From WHTI01 sp963826105 (GTDB taxonomy: Bacteria; Actinomycetota; CADDZG01; WHSQ01), in NCBI GenBank assembly GCA_963826105.1, contig CAWGWA010000013.1:372001-436000 (forward strand): a stretch of DNA of 64,000 bases, read 5' to 3'. Below the pieces are notes generated by a model. It had not been told where the DNA came from and ran no database searches. It saw nothing but the letters and a program-made list of their open reading frames with translations. The translations under genes and the position numbers were made by a program. Positions 17,466 to 26,675 of this stretch are shown here, piece after piece. Every line of letters begins with the position of its first letter. Positions within the stretch are counted from its first letter, which is position 1.

Positions 17466-18439
17466 TCAAGCCACCGGAGTGGAACTCGGCCCTCGACGCC
17501 CTGCGCGCGGCGAAGACCGTAGCCCTCGCCTGTCACGTGAACCCCGACGGTGACGCGCTCGGGTCGCTCCTGGGTCTGTCGCTGGCCCTGGAGAAGATGG
17601 GGAAGACGACCTACCCGTCGTGGGGGAGCTCGCCGGCGAACGTGCCGTCGAACTACGCGTTCCTTCCCGGAGCGACCTCGATCGTCCAGCCGGGCGACCT
17701 TCCCGATGTCGATCTCTTCGTCGCGGTCGATTGCGGCGATGCGAGTCGTGTCGGATCGGTCGAAGGTGCGCTCCGGAATGCGCCGGCGTCGATCAACATC
17801 GATCACCACCCCGGCAACGATGCATTCGCCACTCACAACATCGTGATCACCGATGCGTCTTCGACCGCCGAGATCGTCACTCGGATACTCGAGGACCTCG
17901 GCGTCGAACTCGACAAGGACATCGCGACCTGTCTCTACACCGGTGTCGTCACCGACACCGGCAGGTTCCAGTACGCCAACTCGTCGCCCGAGGTGCTGAG
18001 GTTGGCGGCCGATCTGCTGTCCCACGACGTTCCCGCGACACTGATCGCGCAAGAGGTGTTCGAGTCCGCTCCCTTCGGTTATCTGCAACTCACCGGGCGG
18101 GTGCTCGACCGGGCGAAGCTGCTCAAGGAACACGGCTTCGTCTACTCGTGGTTCACACGCAAGGACCTGAAAGAGACGGGCGTCCATGTCGAGGAGACCG
18201 AGAAATTGATCGACCTCGTCCGCTCGACCCGGGATGCGGACATCGCGGCGATGTTCAAGGAACAGGGTGACGGCGCGTTCCGGGTGAGTCTCCGCTCCAA
18301 GGGTCCCCGAAGCGTCGGTGCGATCGCTCGGGCCAACGGTGGGGGAGGGCACGAGCTCGCCGCCGGCTTCACCGCTCCGACGGTCGACGGCGCGATCGAA
18401 GTGATCGTCGCGGGACTAACCGAGCAGGGCTCGCCCTGA
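17462..18439 (+). CDS. nrnA: DHH/DHHA1 phosphoesterase (NrnA-like oligoribonuclease or pAp phosphatase)
   Basis: A 325-residue bifunctional-oligoribonuclease-type protein degrading nanoRNAs and/or 3'-phosphoadenosine 5'-phosphate; in this position it always accompanies rbfA and truB. Metal-binding motifs are complete: HVNPDGDALGS, AVDCGD, INIDHHPGN and, in the DHHA1 domain, the RANGGGGHELAAG substrate-binding loop. GTG 17462 overlaps the rbfA stop. An open frame beginning at 16466 that seems to fuse it to upstream sequence results from the rbfA and infB frame breaks. Confidence 0.92.
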   Translation: MIKPPEWNSALDALRAAKTVALACHVNPDGDALGSLLGLSLALEKMGKTTYPSWGSSPANVPSNYAFLPGATSIVQPGDLPDVDLFVAVDCGDASRVGSVEGALRNAPASINIDHHPGNDAFATHNIVITDASSTAEIVTRILEDLGVELDKDIATCLYTGVVTDTGRFQYANSSPEVLRLAADLLSHDVPATLIAQEVFESAPFGYLQLTGRVLDRAKLLKEHGFVYSWFTRKDLKETGVHVEETEKLIDLVRSTRDADIAAMFKEQGDGAFRVSLRSKGPRSVGAIARANGGGGHELAAGFTAPTVDGAIEVIVAGLTEQGSP

Positions 18440-19295
18440 TGGACGGCGTGCTGGTGATCGACAAGCCGGCCGGGATGACCTCTCACGATGTCGTCGACAG
18501 GATCAGGAAGACCTTCAGGACGAGGAAGGTCGGCCATGCGGGAACGCTCGATCCCGATGCGACCGGCGTCCTGATCCTTGGGATCGGGCGTGCGACGCGC
18601 TTCCTCGCCTATTCGCAGGCTGCTCCCAAGCGCTACAAGGCGGTCGCGCGCTTCGGTATCACGACCTCGACCCAGGATGCCTCGGGCGAGGTGATCCACG
18701 AAGTGGAGGCAGCGTTCTCTGAGGACGAACTTCGATCGGCCCTCGAGGGCTTCCGAGGCGAGATCGAGCAGATCCCTCCGATGGTCAGCGCGGTCAAAGT
18801 CGGAGGCGAGAGGCTCTACGAGAAGGCGCGCCGCGGCGAGGAGGTCGAGCGCGCCGCCCGCGAGGTCACGATCTCTGACCTTGAACTCCGCTCCTACGTT
18901 CCCGGCACCAACCCGGAGGCGACGCTCGACGTTGCGTGCTCGGGCGGGACCTACGTGCGGACCCTCGTACACGATCTCGGCAACGCGCTCGGCTGTGGCG
19001 CGCACCTGGTTACGCTGCGGCGCACGGAGGCCGGGGGATTCACGGTCGAAGAAGCGGTACCGCTCGACACGGCGACGCCCGAGACCCTCCGGCCCCTCGC
19101 CGACGCGGTAAGGCAACTTCCCCAACGCTCGCCGAGCGCCGAGGATGCCGAACACATCACGCACGGCCGGGCGTTCGCTCCCGATGACGGCGATCCGGAT
19201 GGCGCGTTCGTCGCGTTCGTCAAAGACGGCGATTGCTCGCGGTCTACCGGCGCGACGGTGAGCTATTGAGGCCCGACCGAGTGGTGTCGGCATGA
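18439..19295 (+). CDS. truB: tRNA pseudouridine(55) synthase TruB (frameshifted near 19230)
   Basis: TruB makes pseudouridine 55 in the T-loop of tRNAs. The catalytic segment HAGTLDPDATGVLILGIGRATR contains the nucleophilic Asp; GVLVIDKPAGMTSHDVV is the N-terminal signature and GTYVRTLVHDLGNALG the later conserved block. The last open-frame residues are wrong: restoring one C at about 19230 gives LLAVYRRDGELLRPDRVVSA, a normal TruB ending, with TGA 19293-19295 overlapping the ribF ATG. The uncorrected frame stops at 19269. Confidence 0.94.
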
Positions 19296-20227
19296 AGTCG
19301 TTCGTCGGGGTCGATGCGTTGCGCGATATCGAGCTCGATTGCGCGGTCACGATCGGGACCTTCGACGGTGTACACCTCGGACACCGTGCGTTGATCGCCC
19401 GCTGCATCGCGACCGCGAAGCGCCTCGGGGTAGAGGCGGCGATCGTCACGTGGGACCGGCACCCGCTAGAGACTCTGCGTCCAGACAAGGCGCCGCCGCT
19501 GCTGTCGTCACCGGAGAGAAAGGTCGAGCTCCTGGGCGAGACCGGGGCCGACGTCCTTTGGGTACTGCCGTTCGATCACGAGTTCTCGACCTGGCCCCCG
19601 GAGCGATTCGTCGATGACGTTCTGATCGCGGGGTTGGGGGCAAGGGCCGTGGTCATCGGCGACGGATGGCGCTTCGGTCACAAAGCCGCCGGCAACATCA
19701 CTCTCCTGGAGGAACTGGGATCCGCCCGAGGCTTCGAGGTCGAGGCGATGACCTTGGCTCAGGCCGAGGGCCGCAGCGTCTCGTCGAGCCGGACCCGGGC
19801 GTTGGTCACGAGCGGCGAGGTCGAGGAGGCCGCCGGGCTGCTCGGCCGCCATTTCGACATCGACGGTCTGGTCGTCCACGGCGACGGCCGGGGCAAGGAC
19901 CTCGGGTTCCCGACCGCCAACCTCGACTGCGATACCCGGGTCGCTCGGCCCCCGCTGGGGGTCTACGCCGGCCGTCTCAGGGTCGGGGAATCGTGGTTCA
20001 CCGCTGCGATCAGCGTGGGGGTGAACCCGACCTTCGGGGGCGAGGCGGGCATCAGCCCGGTCCGGATCGAGGCCTACGTGCTCGATATGGAGCGAGACAT
20101 CTACGGCGAGAAGGTCAGGCTCGAGTTCTGGAAGCGCCTGAGGGACGAGCTCAAGTTCGACCGGGTCGAAGACCTCATCGAGCAGATGGGCAGGGATGTG
20201 ACCGCGACCCGAGCCCTGGTTGGCTGA
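19292..20227 (+). CDS. ribF: Bifunctional riboflavin kinase / FAD synthetase
   Basis: RibF converts riboflavin to FMN and FAD. The N-terminal nucleotidyltransferase domain has IGTFDGVHLGHRALIARC and a second conserved region around VVIGDGWRFGHKAAGN; the SSSRTRALVTSG segment closes it. The C-terminal kinase domain shows GRGKDLGFPTANL and VGVNPTFGGE. The 311-residue length is normal. The ATG overlaps the reconstructed truB stop, matching the conserved truB-ribF-rpsO order. Confidence 0.96.
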   Translation: MKSFVGVDALRDIELDCAVTIGTFDGVHLGHRALIARCIATAKRLGVEAAIVTWDRHPLETLRPDKAPPLLSSPERKVELLGETGADVLWVLPFDHEFSTWPPERFVDDVLIAGLGARAVVIGDGWRFGHKAAGNITLLEELGSARGFEVEAMTLAQAEGRSVSSSRTRALVTSGEVEEAAGLLGRHFDIDGLVVHGDGRGKDLGFPTANLDCDTRVARPPLGVYAGRLRVGESWFTAAISVGVNPTFGGEAGISPVRIEAYVLDMERDIYGEKVRLEFWKRLRDELKFDRVEDLIEQMGRDVTATRALVG

Positions 20228-20327
20228 GGTGGTACCATGAGGCCTGCCTGCGGGCCCTAGCGTTCGCGTCCGGCGCCCGAAACAACGCAAATCCCAAGAA
20301 CCCCGAACAGAAAGACCTGATATCAGC

Positions 20328-20597
20328 ATGGCACTGCTCAAAGAAGAACGAACCGAGATCATCAAGGACAACGCTCGAAGCGAGGGCGACACCGGCTCTC
20401 CCGAGGTCCAGGTAGCGGTACTGACGCGCCGGATCACCGAGCTGACCGCACATCTCAAGACCCACCCCAAGGATCACCACTCCAGGCGCGGCCTCCTTCT
20501 ACTGGTCGGCCGTCGCCGCCGTCTGCTCGAATACCTCCGCCGTGAGGACATCGAGCGATACCGAGCCCTGATCGCGAAGCTGGGTCTGCGTCGATAA
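20328..20597 (+). CDS. rpsO: 30S ribosomal protein uS15
   Basis: An 89-residue S15 that binds the central domain of 16S rRNA. The sequence is complete: ARSEGDTGSPEVQVAVLTRRI, HLKTHPKDHHSRRGLLLLVG, RRLLEYLRREDIERYRALI. A 100-bp leader separates it from ribF and contains a GGCC/GGCC dyad near 20241-20256; S15 often represses its own translation via such leaders. It is followed by the structured rpsO-pnp spacer. Confidence 0.97.
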   Translation: MALLKEERTEIIKDNARSEGDTGSPEVQVAVLTRRITELTAHLKTHPKDHHSRRGLLLLVGRRRRLLEYLRREDIERYRALIAKLGLRR

Positions 20598-20698
20598 TCG
20601 ACGGAGCGAAGCAGCGAACAGACAAGCGAATAGACAAAAGGAGGCCGGCGCCCACGAGAAACTGAAGTAAGGAAGAGGGCCGGCTCGGCGGTCGGTTA

Positions 20699-20744
20699 TC
20701 AGTTGCAAGGCAATATGCAAGCTCGTGTGTTGCCTTACAACTGA
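20699..20744 (+). promoter_or_regulatory. Long stem-loop in the rpsO-pnp spacer (possible RNase III site)
   Basis: Positions 20699-20713 and 20730-20744 form a 15-bp stem with one mismatch around a 16-nt loop (core CAGTTGCAAGGCAA against TTGCCTTACAACTG). It is the only strong structure in the 243-bp gap between rpsO and pnp. In E. coli and Streptomyces the equivalent spacer hairpin is cleaved by RNase III, which lets PNPase autoregulate its mRNA. The same role is inferred here from position and shape only. Confidence 0.65.
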
Positions 20745-20840
20745 GAATCGACCCACGACCCAGCTAGCCCTTTTCTTGGAATGAGCCCATCGGGCTCACC
20801 CGGCTCAACCACGAGCCATGTCTTCCAAGGAGGAAGCTAG

Positions 20841-23219
20841 ATGAATCCGGAACCATTTTCGGTAGAACGCAAGATCGGCGCAGACACCATGCGCCTCGAG
20901 AGCGGACGTTTCGCCGGCCAAGCCGGCGGTGCGGTTCTCGCTCAGATGGGCGACACCACGGTGCTCGCCACCGCAACATCCTCGGCCCCCCGCGGCGACG
21001 GAGATTTCTTCCCGCTGACCGTGGACGTCGAGGAGCGCATGTACGCCGCCGGCAAGATCCCCGGTGGGTTCTTCCGTCGTGAAGGCCGCGCCAGTGAGAA
21101 GGCCATCCTTCTCTGTCGCCTGATCGACCGCCCGATGCGTCCGGCATTCCCGGACGGTTTCAGGCACGAGGTCCACGTCGTCGTCACGATCCTGTCGGTC
21201 GACAACGAGGTCCCTCACGACGTCCTGGCCGTGAACGCCGCATCCGCAGCGCTCGCGATCTCGGACATGCCCTTCGAGGGTCCGGTCGGTTGTGTGCGCA
21301 TGAGCCACATCGGTGGGGACTGGGTCGCTAACCCGACCTACGAGGAGCAGAACGAAGCCACGATCGAGCTGGTCGTCGCCGGACGTCGCAACGACGCCGG
21401 TGAGGTCGACATCATGATGATCGAGGCCGGCGGTTCCGACCGTCTCTTCGATCTCGTCGAGGCCGGCGCGACCAAGCCCGACGAGGAACTCCTCGCTGAG
21501 GGCATCGAGGCGTCCAAGCCGTACATCGCCGAGTCGATCGACTCGCAGATCGACCTGGTCGGCGACGCGGGCAAGCCGAAGGCAACCTTCGGTGGTCCCG
21601 AGACCGACTACCCGCTGTTCGTCGACTACACCGACGAGATCGCCGCGCGCGTGCAAGCGGAAGCCGAGGCCGGTCTCAAGGAGGCCATCTCGCTGACGGT
21701 CAAGAAGGAGCGCCGCTCCAAGATGGCCGACGTCGAAGCCGAGGTGCTCGCCAAGCTGGCCGACGAGTTCCCGGAGGAGGGGCGCGCGATCAAGAACGCG
21801 TTCCGCTCCTTCTACAAGAAGCTCGTCCGCAAGCGGGTGCTCGACGAGGGCGTGCGCCTCGACGGCCGCAAGGTCGATGAGGTCCGTCCGATCTGGACCC
21901 AGGTCGGGATCATCCCGAGGGTCCACGGCACCGGGCTCTTTACCCGAGGTGAGACCCAGGGCATGTCGATCACGACGCTCGGTATGCAGCGCATGGAGCA
22001 GATGGTCGACGACCTGTCGCCCGAGGACAGCAAGCGCTACATGCACAACTACAACTTCCCGCCGTACTCGACCGGTGAAGCCGGTTTCATGCGGGGGCCG
22101 AAGCGCCGTGAGATCGGTCACGGAGCGCTCGCCGAGAAGGCGATCCTCCCGGCGATCCCGTCACGTGAGGATTTCCCTTATGCGATCCGGGTCGTCTCCG
22201 AGATCATGAGCTCCAACGGCTCGACCTCGATGGCCGCCGTGTGCGGTTCCTCGCTGTCGCTGATGGATGCAGGTGTCCCGCTCCGCGGTGGCAAGCACAT
22301 CGGTGGCGTCGCGATGGGACTCATCGCCGACGAGGGCAAGTTCCTTCCCCTTACCGACATCCTCGGTGACGAGGACGCTCTCGGCGACATGGACTTCAAG
22401 GTCGCGGGAACTGAGGACATGGTGACCGCGCTTCAGCTCGACACCAAGATCTCGGGCGTTCCCGCCGAGGTCCTTCGGGATGCGTTGCGAGCGGCCAAGG
22501 TCGCTCGACTTCACATCATCGAGCAGATGAACAAGTCGTTGAGCTCGCCCCGTGATCACCTGGCCGACAACGCTCCGCGCGTCATGTCGATCCAGGTCCC
22601 GACCGACAAGATCGGCGAGGTCATCGGCCCCAAGGGCAAGAACATCCAGATGGTCCAGCAGATGACCGGAGCCGAGATCGACATCCGGGACGACGGGACC
22701 ATCTTCATCGGCTCCGCCGATCAGGAAGGCGCCGAAGAGGCGGCCCGCATGATCGAAGAGACGGTGAACCCTCACCTTCCCGAGGTCGGCGAGCGGATCC
22801 AGGGTTCGGTGGTCAACACCACCACCTTCGGAGCGTTCGTCAACATCGCCCCGAACCGCGACGGACTGGTCCACATCTCCAAATTGGGAGAGGGCCGGAT
22901 CGACCGGGTCGAGGACGCGGTGAAGGTCGGCGACAGCCTCGAGGTCGAGGTTTCCGAGGTCGACTCGCAGGGCCGTATCAACCTGACCCCGGTCGCATGG
23001 CTGGAGCGTCAGGTCGAGGGCGGCAAGACGATCGAGGAAGCTCGCGAGCAGGCCGTGTCCGGCGGCAAGCGTTCCGGCGGCGACCGCGGTGACCGTGGTG
23101 GCGATCGGGGCGGACGCGGCGGCGGCGGACGTGACCGTGACCGTGGTGGCCGAGGCGGAGGGGGCGGCGGAGACCGCGGCCCTCGTCGTGAGCGTGCCCC
23201 TCGCGTCGACGGCGAGTAG
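20841..23219 (+). CDS. pnp: Polyribonucleotide nucleotidyltransferase (PNPase)
   Basis: A 792-residue phosphorolytic 3'-5' exoribonuclease. Two RNase PH domains are present: the first with GGAVLAQMGDTTVLATAT and FFRREGRASEKAILLCRLIDRP (in part), the second with LDGRKVDEVRPIW and SSNGSTSMAAVCGSSLSLMD (in part), including the catalytic DMDFKVAGTEDMV. KH (KIGEVIGPKGKNIQMVQQ) and S1 (VNTTTFGAFVNIAPNRDGLVHIS, in part) domains follow. The last 50 or so residues are an Arg/Gly/Asp-rich tail typical of actinobacterial PNPase and likely RNA-binding. GGAGGAAG precedes ATG 20841. Confidence 0.97.
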   Translation: MNPEPFSVERKIGADTMRLESGRFAGQAGGAVLAQMGDTTVLATATSSAPRGDGDFFPLTVDVEERMYAAGKIPGGFFRREGRASEKAILLCRLIDRPMRPAFPDGFRHEVHVVVTILSVDNEVPHDVLAVNAASAALAISDMPFEGPVGCVRMSHIGGDWVANPTYEEQNEATIELVVAGRRNDAGEVDIMMIEAGGSDRLFDLVEAGATKPDEELLAEGIEASKPYIAESIDSQIDLVGDAGKPKATFGGPETDYPLFVDYTDEIAARVQAEAEAGLKEAISLTVKKERRSKMADVEAEVLAKLADEFPEEGRAIKNAFRSFYKKLVRKRVLDEGVRLDGRKVDEVRPIWTQVGIIPRVHGTGLFTRGETQGMSITTLGMQRMEQMVDDLSPEDSKRYMHNYNFPPYSTGEAGFMRGPKRREIGHGALAEKAILPAIPSREDFPYAIRVVSEIMSSNGSTSMAAVCGSSLSLMDAGVPLRGGKHIGGVAMGLIADEGKFLPLTDILGDEDALGDMDFKVAGTEDMVTALQLDTKISGVPAEVLRDALRAAKVARLHIIEQMNKSLSSPRDHLADNAPRVMSIQVPTDKIGEVIGPKGKNIQMVQQMTGAEIDIRDDGTIFIGSADQEGAEEAARMIEETVNPHLPEVGERIQGSVVNTTTFGAFVNIAPNRDGLVHISKLGEGRIDRVEDAVKVGDSLEVEVSEVDSQGRINLTPVAWLERQVEGGKTIEEAREQAVSGGKRSGGDRGDRGGDRGGRGGGGRDRDRGGRGGGGGGDRGPRRERAPRVDGE

Positions 23220-23225
23220 TCATAC

Positions 23226-24482
23226 ATGACGGAGTTCAAGCGCACCACGCTTGATTCAGGGATCACCGTTGTTACCGAGCGAATGAACGAGGTTCGCTCG
23301 GTAACGGCGGGACTCTGGTTCGATGTCGGCGCTCGCGATGAGCCCGACGAGCTGGCCGGAACGTCGCACTTCCTCGAGCACCTGCTCTTCAAGGGCACGG
23401 GGATGCGTTCGGCGAAGGACATCGCCGACGCGTTCGATGCCGTCGGTGGGGATATCAACGCCTTCACCGGCAAGGAGTACACCTGCTACTACTCGCGAGT
23501 TCTCGATGACGACCTCCCGATGGCGATGGAGATCCTGTCGGACATGGTCAATAACTCGACCATCGAGACGGCGGAGTTCGAGTCCGAGCGCAAGGTCATC
23601 CTCGAAGAGATCGCGATGCACGAGGATGCACCCGACGAGCTCGTCCACGATCTGTTCTACCGGAGCATGTGGGACGGACACCCGCTGGGTCGTCCGGTCC
23701 TCGGCTACAACTCCTCGATCGGCGCGGTCACCCGTGACCAGGTCGCCGGTTACTGGCAGGATCGCTATTCACCGCCGAACCTGGTGGTCGCCGCCGCGGG
23801 CCACGTCGATCACGACGATCTCGTCGCCCGGGTCGAGGCGCTGTTCGCTTCGGGTGGCGGACGCCGGAACCTGAGAAGCGGCACGCCGCCGCACCCGCAG
23901 CCCGGCGTCACCGTCCACAAGCGTCCGACCGAGCAGGCCCACATCGTCCTCGGGACCGAGGGCCTGCCTCGCAATCACGATGACCGTCACGCACTCGCGG
24001 TGCTCGACACCATCCTCGGCGGCGGGATGTCGTCCCGTCTGTTCCAGGAAGTGCGCGAGAAGCGCGGGCTGGCCTACTCGGTGTTCTCCTACCGTTCGTT
24101 GTTCGCCGATGCCGGCACCTTCGGTGTCTATGCGGGGACGACCCCACAGAATGCCGAGACCGTCATCGACATCGTTCGGAGCGAGATCCACTCGATCCTG
24201 AACGAAGGTGTCTCGCCGGCGGAACTCCAGCGCGCCAAGGGTCACGTGCGCGGCGCTCTCGTTCTTTCCGCAGAAGACCCGGGCTCGAGGATGAACCGGC
24301 TCGGCAAGCAGCAGCTGACCACGGGCGAGATCCTCTCGATCGACGAGATGATCGAGAAGTTCGACGCCATCGAGCTCGACGACCTCGCACGGGTCGCACA
24401 GACCGTGTTCGGGTCGGAGACGTTCAGGGTCACGGTCGTGGGTCCGTTCGACGAGGACGCATTCGACCGCTACGCGGCGTGA
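23226..24482 (+). CDS. M16 family zinc metallopeptidase (PqqL/processing-peptidase type)
   Basis: A 418-residue single-chain M16 protease with the inverted zinc motif HFLEH at residues 48-52, the downstream glutamate in KVILEEIAMHEDAPDE, and the second inactive domain with RLFQEVREKRGLAYSVFSY. Proteins of this kind follow pnp in many actinobacteria; they resemble mitochondrial processing peptidase and presumably degrade or trim peptides. No signal peptide is visible, so it is probably cytoplasmic. It starts 6 bp after pnp, and its TGA overlaps the dapB GTG. Confidence 0.93.
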   Translation: MTEFKRTTLDSGITVVTERMNEVRSVTAGLWFDVGARDEPDELAGTSHFLEHLLFKGTGMRSAKDIADAFDAVGGDINAFTGKEYTCYYSRVLDDDLPMAMEILSDMVNNSTIETAEFESERKVILEEIAMHEDAPDELVHDLFYRSMWDGHPLGRPVLGYNSSIGAVTRDQVAGYWQDRYSPPNLVVAAAGHVDHDDLVARVEALFASGGGRRNLRSGTPPHPQPGVTVHKRPTEQAHIVLGTEGLPRNHDDRHALAVLDTILGGGMSSRLFQEVREKRGLAYSVFSYRSLFADAGTFGVYAGTTPQNAETVIDIVRSEIHSILNEGVSPAELQRAKGHVRGALVLSAEDPGSRMNRLGKQQLTTGEILSIDEMIEKFDAIELDDLARVAQTVFGSETFRVTVVGPFDEDAFDRYAA

Positions 24483-25210
24483 TCAAGGTCGGGGTACTCG
24501 GCTCGAACGGACGCATGGGAACCGCGTCCTGCACTGCAGTGACCGGGGCCGACGATATGGAGCTGGTGGCGCAGGTCGCGAGCAGCTCCGACCTCGACGC
24601 TCTGGTCGCCAACGGCGCCGAAGTTGCCATCGAGTTCACGACCCCGGACACCGTGATTGACAACGTCAGGTTCCTGACCAACAACTCGATCCATGCCGTC
24701 GTGGGGACCACCGGCCTCGATGCCGATCGTCTGGCCACGATCGGCTCGTGGGCCGAGGAGACCGGCACTAACGTCTTCGTGGCCCCCAACTTCGCGTTGG
24801 GCGCGGTGCTGATGATGCATTTCTCGGCCCAAGCGGCCGCCTTCTACACGGCCGCCGAGATCGTCGAGCGCCACCATCCGGGCAAGCTCGACTCGCCTTC
24901 AGGGACGTCGCTGCGTACTGCGGAGTTGATGGCCGGTGCCCACGATGGAGATTTCGAGGCACTGGGGGTCGCGGCCGGACACGAGGGTGCACCCGGAGAG
25001 AAGCACCACGGAGTCACGATCCATTCGCTGCGGCTGCCGGACTCGGTCGCTCACCAGGAGGTCGTGTTCGGCGGCGCCGGCGAGACCCTGTCGATCCGAC
25101 ACGATTCGCTCAACCGGACCTCGTTCATGCCGGGGGTGCTCATGGCGGTGAGGAAGGTCTCGTCGCTCCCGGGCCTCACGGTGGGACTCGAGAGGCTCCT
25201 CGATCTGTGA
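24479..25210 (+). CDS. dapB: 4-hydroxy-tetrahydrodipicolinate reductase
   Basis: DapB reduces the DapA product in lysine and diaminopimelate synthesis. The nucleotide-binding loop VGVLGSNGRMG is at the N-terminus; EFTTPDTVIDNV, VGTTGLD, the catalytic ERHHPGKLDSPSGTS (His-His and Lys) and the C-terminal SFMPGVLMAVRKV follow. The 243-residue length is typical of actinobacteria. GTG 24479 overlaps the M16 stop. The partner dapA is only 560 bp downstream. Confidence 0.96.
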   Translation: MIKVGVLGSNGRMGTASCTAVTGADDMELVAQVASSSDLDALVANGAEVAIEFTTPDTVIDNVRFLTNNSIHAVVGTTGLDADRLATIGSWAEETGTNVFVAPNFALGAVLMMHFSAQAAAFYTAAEIVERHHPGKLDSPSGTSLRTAELMAGAHDGDFEALGVAAGHEGAPGEKHHGVTIHSLRLPDSVAHQEVVFGGAGETLSIRHDSLNRTSFMPGVLMAVRKVSSLPGLTVGLERLLDL

Positions 25211-25687
25211 TCCGTCCGTGTCGTTGTTGCACTCGCACTACTGGCGCTCGTTGGGAGTGCGTGCGTCGGTGACTCCAACGTCACTGCCTCGGGCAAGGGC
25301 CTGCCGGAATTCACGGTTGAGTTCCCCGAGCAGGTGGCGCCCGGAGATATCGCGACCGCGACCTTCCGGATCACCAATCCCGGCCCCGGAGACATGGTCG
25401 GACTCGCGATCACCTTCGCTCGAGTGGGCAACGACACGCCGATCGTGGATGGGGGAGCCAAGAGCAAGAACCCCGCGATCGATGCGATCGATCCCGAACC
25501 ACTGGCGGTCGACCTCGCCGGAGTCGTCTATCGCTTCCCCGGTCTCGAGGAGGGTGAATCGACGAGCATCACGTTCGATCTCGTCATGCCCGATACCGCG
25601 GGGCCGGTGGCGAACTCTGTCACGGTGAGTGCCGCCGAGGACCCGGAACGCCTCTTCGGCCTTCGCCTCGAAACGACCGTCGAATAA
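25207..25687 (+). CDS. Putative exported protein or lipoprotein between dapB and dapA (frameshifted at start)
   Basis: From about 25217 frame 2 encodes RVVVALALLALVGSACVGD, a signal sequence ending in a lipobox-like Cys, then a 140-residue beta-rich domain (EFTVEFPEQVAPGDIATATF; ATFRITNPGPGDMVGLAITF) ending at TAA 25687. This looks like an immunoglobulin-like CARDB/DUF11-type domain. The GTG at 25207, overlapping the dapB stop, is in a different frame; removing one C near 25216 joins them as VIRRVVVALALL. Family unknown. It may be a surface protein unrelated to lysine synthesis. Confidence 0.6.
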
Positions 25688-25769
25688 GTGCCGCCCAGGC
25701 GGTTCCGAGCCCCCGGGCTGCGGAGAGGGATACTGATTGCTAGCGATAACAGACCACGGAGGTGGGCAA

Positions 25770-26675
25770 ATGGGCGCTGATGCCCGATTCGGCGAGCTGA
25801 TCACCGCCATGGTGACGCCGTTCGCGAAGGATGGATCGCTGGACGCCGAGGCCGCCCGCGGGCTGGCTCGGTACCTCGTCGATCACGGCTCCGATGGGAT
25901 CGTCGTGTGCGGGACCACCGGAGAATCGCCGACGCTGTCCCACGACGAGAAGATGGAACTGTTCGCCGCGGTTCTCGATGCGGTCGGAGATCGCGCCTCG
26001 GTGATCGCCGGAACCGGCAGCTACGACACTGCCGAGACCATCGAGCTGACGAAGGCGGCAGGGGATCTGGGTGTCCACGCCTGCCTCATCGTCACGCCTT
26101 ACTACTCCAAGCCTCCGCAGAACGGACTGCTCGCGCACTTCACCGCGGTCGCCGATGCCTCACCGGTTCCGCTGGTCATCTACGACATCCCCGGCCGGAC
26201 TGCCCGCAGGGTCGAGCGCCCCACGATGGTGGAACTCGCGCGGCACGAACAGATCGTGGGCGTCAAGGATGCGGTCGGCGATGCCGGTGAGACCGCCAAC
26301 CTGCGGGCCGACCTCGTCGGTGCGGGCCTCGAGGACTTCGAGATCTACTCGGGCGACGACCCGATGTTGTTGCCCCATCTCGCCGCCGGTGCCGTCGGGA
26401 TCATCTCGGTGTGCTCGCACGTCGCCGGACCTCAGATCAAGCAGATCCTGACCGCGTGGCACGACGGCAAGGTCGAGGAAGCACAGCGCATCTACGCTGA
26501 GTTGCTCCCTCTGTTCGCGGTGATCATGGGCGTGACCGCCAGCCCGATCCCGGTCAAGCACGCGCTCGGGTTGATCGGTCAGCCGGTGGGGGAGCCACGG
26601 CTTCCGCTGGTGCCCGCAACTGCTGAGGAGTCCCGCATCATCCGCGCGAGCCTCGAGGGGGCCGGGCTCCTGTGA
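25770..26675 (+). CDS. dapA: 4-hydroxy-tetrahydrodipicolinate synthase
   Basis: DapA condenses pyruvate with aspartate semialdehyde on a Schiff-base lysine. Visible are ITAMVTPFAKDGSLD, VCGTTGESPTLSHDEK, YYSKPPQNGLLAHF, the catalytic Tyr in VIYDIPGRTARRV and the Schiff-base Lys in IVGVKDAVGD, then YSGDDPMLLP. ATG 25770 is preceded by GGAGGTG; the longer TTG start at 25737 is unlikely. The 301-residue length is normal. Its stop overlaps the RNase J GTG. Confidence 0.96.
   Translation: MGADARFGELITAMVTPFAKDGSLDAEAARGLARYLVDHGSDGIVVCGTTGESPTLSHDEKMELFAAVLDAVGDRASVIAGTGSYDTAETIELTKAAGDLGVHACLIVTPYYSKPPQNGLLAHFTAVADASPVPLVIYDIPGRTARRVERPTMVELARHEQIVGVKDAVGDAGETANLRADLVGAGLEDFEIYSGDDPMLLPHLAAGAVGIISVCSHVAGPQIKQILTAWHDGKVEEAQRIYAELLPLFAVIMGVTASPIPVKHALGLIGQPVGEPRLPLVPATAEESRIIRASLEGAGLL

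Noticed and set aside
16466..18439. A 657-residue fusion protein joining infB antisense-frame sequence, rbfA and nrnA.
   Set aside because: It is an open frame created by indels in infB and rbfA; the real genes have their own overlapping starts.
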